This document shows positions 1-6,695 of a stretch of DNA of 16,364 nucleotides, in pieces. Positions within the stretch are counted from its first letter, which is position 1. The number at the start of each line of letters is the position of its first letter. Source of the stretch: Irineochytrium annulatum (lineage: Eukaryota > Chytridiomycota > Chytridiomycetes > Chytridiales > Chytridiaceae); contig JADGJL010000651.1 in the NCBI GenBank assembly GCA_027600665.1, positions 1 through 16,364 of the forward strand, written 5' to 3'. Position numbers and translations under genes: made by a program. The notes below the pieces were generated by a model, which made no database searches, was not told where the DNA came from, and worked only from the letters and a program-made list of their open reading frames with translations.

Positions 1-489
1 CCCCCGTCCCAGCACGCCGTCCAGCACGTTCGAGCCGCGGGGGATGCTGGCACGGACGGGAACGGGAGCAGCGTCGCTTCTTCACCAAGTTCGATAGCAC
101 CCTATTTTCTCAGCAAGGAAATAGCAAGAAATGACGACAGCTTCCACGATGGCGTTCTGGAAATCGCTCGCTTACAAGCCTGCGCCAATCCCAATCCGAG
201 TTTGCTTTTTCCCTTCACTTCACTGACGGACGCCCAGCCAGATATACAGATATACGCGGCTGCGACGCGACGCGCGCAGAAATGTTGCGACGCGTTCTGC
301 GCGTCAGGCGCGTCAGGCGCGTCACGAAACGGGAATGCCACGCGGGCGGTGCGTCCCCCCCTCCCCTACCGGGAGACAGTCGCCTTCTGATAATCGATCA
401 CGCGACGCTCGCTCCTTCTATCGTTCTCCCAACCCGCCTCGCTCTCCCCGCGATCAAAATCTTCCACCACCGCTCAAGCTCGCTCAACG
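1..489. other. Upstream region of the first gene
   Basis: I see no convincing gene here. The short open frames are CG-rich chance frames that overlap on both strands. From about 400 to 489 the plus strand becomes rich in C and T, like the leaders seen before start codons in fungi, and it runs straight into the ATG at 490. Between about 262 and 325 there is a cluster of GACGCG/ACGCGT words and a 9-bp tandem repeat, so this is the likely promoter of the 490-2007 gene. Confidence 0.5.
299..325 (+). repeat. 9-bp tandem repeat, three copies
   Basis: The unit GCGCGTCAG occurs three times in a row at 299-307, 308-316 and 317-325, with the last base of the third copy changed to C. It follows directly on several GACGCG words, including an ACGCGT at about 289-294. 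ACGCGT is the core of the fungal MBF (MCB) site. Whether it is used here is unknown. Confidence 0.7.
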
Positions 490-2007
490 ATGGCCACGAC
501 TCGGGACCTCCTGTCCGTCATGCTCGAATTCTTCGACGAGGGCGCGTTCGCTTCATGGGACAGGGATAGAGTTGGGAAGTTCCTGCAGAAAATGGGCGCC
601 ACGGGCGGGACGACGCAGCAAGGGAGGGGCGGGAGCGCCGCGCGCAGCGCGAGGAAGCAGCAACAGCATTCTCGCGTGGGGCGTCAAGCGAAGGGGCGCA
701 GGATGATGCTGGACACGGACACGTCGACGTCCACCTCGACCTCGACTTCGACGTCCACCTCGGAGGACGAGGAAGACGTACTGGAGGAGGCGGATGTGAG
801 CTACGACGAGGACTATAAGTTCTACGAGGACGAGGACGGGTCGGTGAGTTATGAGGAGGAGGTCGAGGTCACCTTCATGTTGCCAGCGGAGGTCGAGGAG
901 GACATGGAGGAGGATATGGAGGACGAGGCATGTTACGCGCTCGGCTTTTACCTCCTGTCACGTTTTTAACACTCTAGTTTAACACGATAGGATTTATTGC
1001 CGCTGAGCGAGATTCGTCGTCGTTATCGCGGCCGCGTCTTGCGCCAGCAACCTGGGTCCACCAAGAGTAAGGTCGCTCCTGCCAAGACCCCACGCTTCGA
1101 GGCCCAGCCTGCCAAGTCGACGGGTCGCATATCCCGCCCACCTCAGGCTCAGGCTCAAGCTCAAGCCCCAGCCAAACCCACTAGACAGCTGCAACAGCCT
1201 GCCCAGCCCGTTCAGACCCAGCCCGCGCTCCCCGCCCGACGGACCCAGCGCAACCCCGAGGTTGCCCCTAGGAACGTCCTCGAGGTCGCACCGAGGACCC
1301 GACGCAGCAAAAAGGGCAAGGGCAAGGGCAAGGGCAAGGCCGGGATCGAACAAGTCATACCGACGCCCACGCCAGCCATAACCGCCGGCCACCCGATCGA
1401 CGTGGAGCAGGTTATGAAAGACATCAGGGCCGAGAGGGCGGCCATGCGCTTTAACGTGGGTAATTTTTTTTTTCCCTAACTTTTCCCGTCTGGCTCCAGT
1501 TCTAATATGGCTTCGTGGGTTATACAGAAGGACATCATCACGTCCCTCCTTCGACACCGTCGCCGCTCCAAGAACACGCCCGACGTTATCAGGGAACTCA
1601 AGGCGGCTTCGGCTTCTGCCGCCGCCGGCGGGACGACGGTCGGGCCGGAGGGCACCACGGCGACGACGGGCACGACAAGCACGTCGAGCATGGCCGGAAC
1701 GGACAACGGCGCCCCAGCCATCGACACGGCCCACATCCTGACCCTCCTCCTTGAGGACGCCGTTCTTGACCGCCACGTCGACGCCCTCCTCTGGACCGTC
1801 ATATCCCAAGGCTGGGCGCCCCTCAACGAGCTGAAGCGCTCCTATGTAGTCTCCGAAGACACTGGCGTCGAGGGCATGGGGAACGTCGGACGCGGTGATG
1901 GGGACGGGGCGTTCAGGAAAAGGATGAGGGAGTGTGAGAGGGTTGTGGAGGAGAAAGGGTTTGCGGGCAGGGAGTTGAAGGGGTTGTTGGGGGTGGTTGG
2001 GCGTTGA
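490..2007 (+). CDS. Low-complexity protein of unknown function (three exons)
   Basis: I do not recognise the family. The model joins 490-843, 991-1455 and 1528-2007, giving 432 residues. Intron 1 begins GTGAGT at 844 and ends TAG at 990. Intron 2 begins GTGGGT at 1456 and ends CAG at 1527, with a CTAAT branch site near 1502. Both are phase 0 and join the only protein-like frames. The start at 490 follows a pyrimidine-rich leader. In order the protein has a helical N-terminus (1-36), a basic Gly/Ser/Gln stretch (40-70), a Ser-Thr repeat (about 78-91) running into an acidic block (92-117), a Gln-Ala/Pro-rich middle, a run of Lys-Gly pairs, and a more ordered C-terminal part with helical LLLEDAVLDRHVDALLW. 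Such composition suits a nuclear or scaffold protein, but that is inference. Intron 1 is the weakest point: its first 120 bases stay open and acidic, so a 159-residue form ending at 969 is possible. Confidence 0.6.
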
Positions 2008-2665
2008 GAGGGGAGGCAGCGAGGTGAAAGGGGGGAGAGGTGATAGAAGAGGGATAAAATACGTCCGGAGGTGTTGCGTGGTGTTGAGTCCTGTCGGTTC
2101 ATGCCCCGAGAGTGCATGTCCGGGTTTTCTGCAAATGTGTGGAGGGTCCTTGTTGAGATGTCATGCCTGTGCAATTTTCTTGACAGTAGTTGTAGTCGTT
2201 GAGGGTGGATGTAGATAAGGGAGGCCGTGGGCTGTCAAGGTTTTTACTGTTCTTAGGTCCTGCTTTCAGTCTTCGCAGGCTCCTGATTTCCTCTCATGCA
2301 TACAACTTGTAAATAGCATATATTATGTGCCCCCAATATGTGGTGACGGACTAATGTGGTGAAGGTTCCGCACAAGGTTGTGGGGGTACCCCCATCAGTA
2401 AAGATTTACCAAATAAGTGAACTTCTACTTAGATTAAGACGTATGCTGCTTGGCTGCAGATCTCAATTATGTATCATTTACTCACGTTTTTAATAGTCAT
2501 GAGCGTAAGTACCAGCCTGTCTGGATTCTTGATAGCCTGAGTATTAACAAAATATTTATTACTGTACATTAAGTGATTGCAACAAAATCTTGCAAAACTA
2601 CTACACGCTTCTCCAATAAGCTCGGCCAATTCTACCCTACTACCCCAATATTTCCTTTCGCATCC
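2008..2665. other. Intergenic region between convergent genes
   Basis: This stretch separates the stop of the plus-strand gene at 2007 from the stop of the minus-strand transporter at 2666. It becomes clearly AT richer after about 2220. Apart from a poly(A) signal for the minus-strand gene at 2555-2560 I see no gene, tRNA or repeat in it. It probably holds the two 3' untranslated regions. Confidence 0.5.
2555..2560 (-). terminator. Poly(A) signal of the minus-strand transporter
   Basis: The plus strand reads TTTATT, so the minus strand reads AATAAA, about 105 bases after the stop codon of the transporter at 2666-2668. The flanks are AT rich, as expected for a fungal cleavage and polyadenylation site. 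Confidence 0.5.
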
Positions 2666-5081
2666 TTATGTCGATACGATTTCTTTGAGCGCCACCGTGT
2701 CGGAAGTAGGGTGGACCTTGGGGCAAACGCATCCTTTGATAAAAATTTCTACAAGAGAATTAACGGCGGCCTGATACAAAAGACCAAGAAAAAATCTAGA
2801 AGCAACAAACGACAATACTTGCCAGCGTCAGTAGGTTTTAATTTCTTGTTCTGCACAAGCAACGAAAGGGTACAAAGAGCAAGTTCCACTGCGCAAAATA
2901 TAAGAGAGTAACGGTATTCCGGCAGGTATGCCATGTAACCGAGATTCGTGACGGTAATGATGAGGAACACTATTCAAAGAACACACCCAATAAAACGGGA
3001 AGCATGAAGGTAAGTGAATGGGATAACTAGCAGTGTGAGTGAACACGAACCCCAGGCCGCCAATGTTCCGACACGGCTTCTCTTCCAAATTTCAGGTTTA
3101 ACTCGATACGCCAGCCGAAGGTATGAAATGCCGGTGAGCATACCCCCGAAGGCGATGAAGAGATTTGCACTGTTGGTTAGACATTTGAGGACGTCAAAGC
3201 TTCCGAAAAGGGGATCAAGCTCCGTGCTGAACGCCTCCATAAGCGCAACGGTAAGACCAGCGAGGCCTGCGGCCCACGGTATTCTCCGGCCCGGGAGGAA
3301 GGGCACCTTGGTGATCGACCAAGAGGCTGGAAGATAACCTGTTTGGGAAAACATATGACAGAGGCGGGTGTAGGCATATGCCGTTGAAAGAGTCGAATTA
3401 ATTATCTAGGTTGTAAGGGGAGAAAATGGAGGAGCGGGCTCTTGTTAAATAAAGTCACCAAAAAGCATACTCACCGGTATCATTAAGAAGGCAATTGTCA
3501 CCGCACGCCTGTACCCTTGTGATTGGTCAAGCCCTGTCAGGGGAGTCGCTGCGAACAAGGTGATATTGCCCTTCATTTCTCCCAAGCCAACCAATCCCGG
3601 CTCTTCGCTCACAACGAGGAAGACGTAACCGAAGTACTGTAAAACGCTCGTGACGGCAATCAAAATAACTGCCTTAGCGCCGTCCCTTCTGAAATTAGCT
3701 GACTCCGCAGCTGCCGTTGCAACTGTTTCCAAGCCGGTAAAGCATGACATGAAGAGTGTGGTCGATTGGAGTACAAATGCTGAAAAAAGTCATTATTTAG
3801 TGCAATGCTTTTTGAGTGCGTTCCGAAGTAGTTATAGAACTCACGGAAAACTCCCAACGGGAAGAGTGCTGACTCCATGTTGAAGTCCAGTGTAACAAAA
3901 TTCTTTGTTGCCCCAAGGATGTCCAATGAAGTGGCCGAGGCGTTGGTGTTGTACGTTAAGTTTGTGTAATAGTTGACGCCCATCCACATGTTGTCCGCAA
4001 CGATCCAGTTGCTTATATTATTGCCCGCAAAACAGCCAGGTGTGTATCGATAGCACTTATCGTAAGGAATCTCGATCGCATTGCGGTACATATTAAGACT
4101 GGCAATCCCGTAGATAACAACTATGGGCATGATCTGCATTGCACCGGTCAAGTCAATGCGACTTCTCAAGGACGAAGGAGACCGTTCAACTTACTGCGGC
4201 CGAGACAAGCGAGAGAGAAATCAGAATGGCAAAAAAAAACCTAGGGCTGGCAGCCGCCGCGCAGAACGCAGCTGTCATAATAACAACCCACCACATCGGC
4301 TCCAAGCTCGCGTCAGTAACCCCCAACTTTGTCATCAAATTTGCGAGAACGATCACATTCGCAGCCAGACGTATCGTATAAATCCCGCTTTCACACTGTC
4401 CGTTCAGATTTCCCACATACGGGCCTATTTTAGGTCGCGGGACTTCAGTACGGTGCCTAACGTAAGGACAAACGGGCATGTGATTACCAAACGCTGTTCT
4501 AGAATAGACCGCCGTGCCGCCACTGAAGGGCAAGAGCCGTATAAGGTCTCTAAGCATGATCGCACATGAACAAAGCCATACTGCCATGATGCTCTTTGAG
4601 AGGGACGTAAGGAAGATTATCAAGGAGAGATGGTTGGGGATGACACTTACCATACCAATCCAAGCTGAACCTGCCCCGTTAGCAAACGTTACCTGCCACG
4701 CTGCAACCGCGCTTGCCGCTTGAAAGCTCCAGCCGAGAGCCCAGTGGGATAACAAGCCGAGTTTTGGCTCGCTTAGCTTTCTCTGTTCCCAGACTGTTGT
4801 GAAAGAAACGCTGGTTAGTAGTTAGCCGAACAAGTGCGAGCGGTGATGTCCCGCCTGTCATTCGAACACCGCTTACATTCACCCCCCGGGTCGTCTCCAA
4901 CATGTGTTGCCAAAAATCCCCCTACAGCGGTGACCGCCTTCGACATGATTGTAGCCCCACTTCTGTACCCTGAGGGCTGGGCGGTGCTGTCCGTCAAAAG
5001 TGGGTTCGTGCTTGAGGCGGGGGTGGGCAGCGAGGCCAGGCTCGTGTCGGGGGAGGACAAAGGTTCCGGGGCGACGCGCAT
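2666..5081 (-). CDS. APC-family permease paralogue A (amino acid/ethanolamine permease-like)
   Basis: A polytopic membrane protein that probably imports an amino acid or related amine across the plasma membrane. Nine exons on the minus strand: 5081-4877, 4793-4651, 4593-4488, 4424-4195, 4133-3845, 3779-3475, 3405-3051, 2969-2823 and 2748-2666 (620 residues). The start is the first ATG after an in-frame stop at 5184-5186. APC-type marks are LLPFSGG before an SRTAFGP turn (TM2-TM3) and FTGLETVATAAAES followed by NFRRDGAKAV (TM6 and its cytoplasmic end). A hydrophilic loop of about 75 residues precedes TM6 and carries Cys255 and Cys262 in a CYRYTPGC motif, plus NLT glycosylation sites. The TM1 motif, GSG in paralogue B, is changed to G89-W90-S91, so substrate or activity may differ. 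The last intron is GC-AG. All frames join without stops, so the gene looks intact. The exact substrate cannot be read from sequence. Confidence 0.85.
2749..2822 (-). other. GC-AG last intron of permease A
   Basis: On the minus strand the exon ends ...GCTG and the intron begins GCAAGT at 2822, ending TTGTAG at 2749. There is no GT donor that keeps the frame here. The paralogue on the other strand uses the same GCAAGT donor at the same codon and phase, which supports the non-standard boundary. Confidence 0.8.
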
Positions 5082-5634
5082 GTTCGCGGTTGGGTCCCCT
5101 GACGGGGAGGCGGCGTTACTGGACGATATTGAGGAGGGCCCCCCGACGCTCGCAGCACGACGCTTTGTGAGTAGATTTACGATTTACAGACGGTCTGTTC
5201 ATGTGTGTAAATCGCTGGCCTGGCCCCACCTTAGCTTATCTAAATTAACATCCGCATCCTTTTCGACTAGCTTCCAGGCAATCAGTCCTGCTCAATCCTG
5301 CTCACGCAAGAATGGCGAGCCATCGGGACGTCGCCAGCCTCGTTCTGGAAGCGAGAGAGGCGCGCATTGAAGTGGGCAGCAAGCCCGTTGGAAGCAGAAC
5401 AAAGGCCTCGTCCCGGCACCGTAAATGCCATGCGGAACAATGGACCACATTTGCATTGATGGACAACCATGAAACGCGCCGGATATAAGCTATCAACTCT
5501 GGCTGCAGACAACGGCGAGCGGCGCACAGTTTGTGGAAGCTCGTACGCCTGGTGTTTATTTTTGGTCGCGGGTTTCAAAAAATCGCAACAGCCTTGCCGA
5601 TTCGACGCCATGTTTGTTAATCTAAGTGAAAAGA
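5082..5634. other. Shared upstream region of permease A and the small peptide gene
   Basis: This is about 550 bases between the start of permease A (minus strand) and the TATA-like box of the peptide gene (plus strand). Open frames on the minus strand at 5282-5611 and on the plus strand up to 5370 lack protein-like composition and overlap real exons or promoter sequence. I see no other gene. It should contain the promoter of permease A. Confidence 0.45.
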
Positions 5635-5644
5635 TTTAAAAAGG
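5635..5644 (+). promoter_or_regulatory. TATA-like box of the small peptide gene
   Basis: The plus strand reads TTTAAAAAGG about 77 bases before the ATG at 5721. The stretch between is strongly pyrimidine rich (CCTCCAAGTAACCCCCTTCC and similar), the usual look of a highly expressed fungal gene. Confidence 0.5.
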
Positions 5645-5720
5645 CGCCAGTTCCTGCACCTCGACCACCCATCCCACCGATACTCCCTCCAAGTAACCCC
5701 CTTCCACCTCCTCCACCATC

Positions 5721-5928
5721 ATGAAGTTCTCGGTTCTCGCTCTCGTCGCCGTCGCGTTCGTCGCTGCTTCTTCGTCGGCCACGGTGAGAACTCTTCTACT
5801 GCGCTCGCTTGTCGCTGGGTGCTGATTCTTCATTATCGCAGCCCGCCAAACACAGGAGATTTGGGACTTACGAGGTGCCCAGAGGCGCGAACCCTGCTCC
5901 CTGCGACGGTTGTATACTCCACCGGTAA
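5721..5928 (+). CDS. Small secreted peptide precursor (49 residues, two exons)
   Basis: The model joins 5721-5783 and 5842-5928, with a phase-0 intron from GTGAGA at 5784 to GCAG at 5841. The first 20 or so residues are a textbook signal peptide: MKF, then a hydrophobic core rich in Val, Leu and Ala, then a small-residue end at ASSSAT. The remaining 28 residues start PAKHRR, where a basic RR pair could be a Kex2-like cleavage site, and end ANPAPCDGCILHR with a CxxC. It has no C-terminal CaaX box, so it is not a usual basidiomycete mating pheromone. I do not know the family. A TATA-like box, pyrimidine-rich leader and AATAAA at 5986 make it a complete, probably well expressed transcription unit. 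It lies between two divergent paralogous permeases. A 30-bp tandem duplication overlaps its last six codons and stop. Confidence 0.65.
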
Positions 5929-5967
5929 AGCCATGCCGGTTGTATACTCCACCGGTAAAGCCATGCC
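5908..5967 (+). repeat. Perfect 30-bp tandem duplication over the peptide stop codon
   Basis: Two identical 30-base units lie at 5908-5937 and 5938-5967, each starting GGTTGTATACTCC and ending AAGCCATGCC. The first copy encodes the last six residues GCILHR and the TAA. The second repeats the same codons in the same frame after the stop. The unit is a multiple of three, so a slippage event is the simplest origin. Confidence 0.95.
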
Positions 5968-5985
5968 CTTGTGTGCATGCAGTTC

Positions 5986-5991
5986 AATAAA
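5986..5991 (+). terminator. Poly(A) signal of the small peptide gene
   Basis: AATAAA lies 58 bases after the TAA of the peptide gene and is followed by a T-rich stretch. It argues that the transcript ends here and that later in-frame codons are not used. Confidence 0.55.
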
Positions 5992-6695
5992 TTGTCTTCT
6001 AATCATGATATTGCTCTGTATTTTGCGTCGTCCTTTGAACGTGCTACGGTCCTGAATCGACCTGACCCCACGTCCTCCTTTGACGCTCTTCCCCGGACTT
6101 GCATCCGGACCTACCTCCGAAGGTGAGCGGGCCTCACATGGCGGGAGGATCACCGGCCTTTGAAATTGTACCTGGAGCTTGCCGGCACGGATCGAATGGA
6201 CGCCGTTGGTCTGCGCAGGGAGAGCACTGGGCGATACTTTGCTAGTCGTGGCGATGCTGTCGTCGGGTAGTGGAGAGGGATGTCGACGACTTAACCGAGC
6301 TCATGGATTGAAGCGTTCGATGGTCTCGGCCTGGGGCTGGGTTCTGGCGTCCCCGAGCCGTGCGACTCGCTGCAAGGTTGATGGCCGCCAGTTAAATAAT
6401 CTCGGAAGTAATTCGGAGCACACCAAGAAAAAAGAAAAAAAAAAAGAAAAAACAAGGAGAAGAGGAAGACGAAGAAGAAGAAAACGATGGCGTCGAGATC
6501 GCGTCAGATCGAAGTAAAGGACACTGAGCACAAAAACGACCTTGATCCATGTGAGATGTCAAATTAAATATGCCTAATTTTTGTAATGGATTTTCAATAA
6601 CTATGTGTGATAGCAAATCCGTAAATCCTGAGCTGCCAGGCTTCCTTCAATATCGTCCACATCGCCGTCGCCGACGGACTACTCCAGTGACGACC
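5992..6695. other. Upstream region of permease B
   Basis: No gene is supported in these 700 bases. A frame at 6179-6517 owes its length to a purine tract and is not protein-like. The region carries a long polypurine tract at 6425-6484 and then a short AT-rich stretch. It should include the promoter and leader of permease B. An in-frame ATG at 6570 could extend that protein N-terminally by 42 residues, but ATG 6696 has the better context (GACCATGAGC). Confidence 0.45.
6425..6484 (+). repeat. Polypurine (A/G) tract
   Basis: Sixty bases that are almost all A and G, broken by two C residues, moving from A-runs to GAA/AGA repeats. It lies about 210-270 bases before the start of permease B. It is simple sequence that may keep nucleosomes away, and has no coding value. 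Confidence 0.85.

Noticed and set aside
994..1809. 271-codon open frame on the minus strand
   Set aside because: It lies antisense to exons 2 and 3 of the first gene and owes its length to GC-rich codon mirroring; its composition is Arg/Gly/Leu repeats.
2970..3050. In-frame TGA in permease A as a sign of a pseudogene
   Set aside because: It lies in an intron (GTTCGT to ATAG) whose position and phase match intron 7 of the paralogue, and splicing restores the TM11 sequence.
4857..4875. tRNA B-box-like GTGTTCGAATGAC on the minus strand
   Set aside because: No matching A box or cloverleaf around it, and it lies in intron 1 of permease A.
4834..5370. 178-codon open frame on the plus strand
   Set aside because: It is the mirror of exon 1 of permease A, whose exon lengths and splice sites are confirmed by the paralogue.
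5282..5611. 109-codon minus-strand frame upstream of permease A
   Set aside because: No recognisable domain, no promoter signals, and composition like random translation.
5721..5928. Basidiomycete mating pheromone precursor
   Set aside because: Pheromone precursors end in CaaX and lack signal peptides; this one has a signal peptide and ends ILHR.
5925..5982. A second intron in the peptide gene using GTAAAG at the stop codon
   Set aside because: There is no branch site, the intron would be only 28 nt without the duplication, and the next exon would contain the AATAAA.
5819..6055. Frame containing VVYSTGKAMP twice, as a possible repeat peptide
   Set aside because: It starts inside the intron, is not joined to the signal peptide by any acceptor in phase, and runs past the poly(A) signal.
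6179..6517. 112-codon frame ending in a Lys/Arg-rich run
   Set aside because: The basic end is only the polypurine tract translated; there is no ATG start or splice support.
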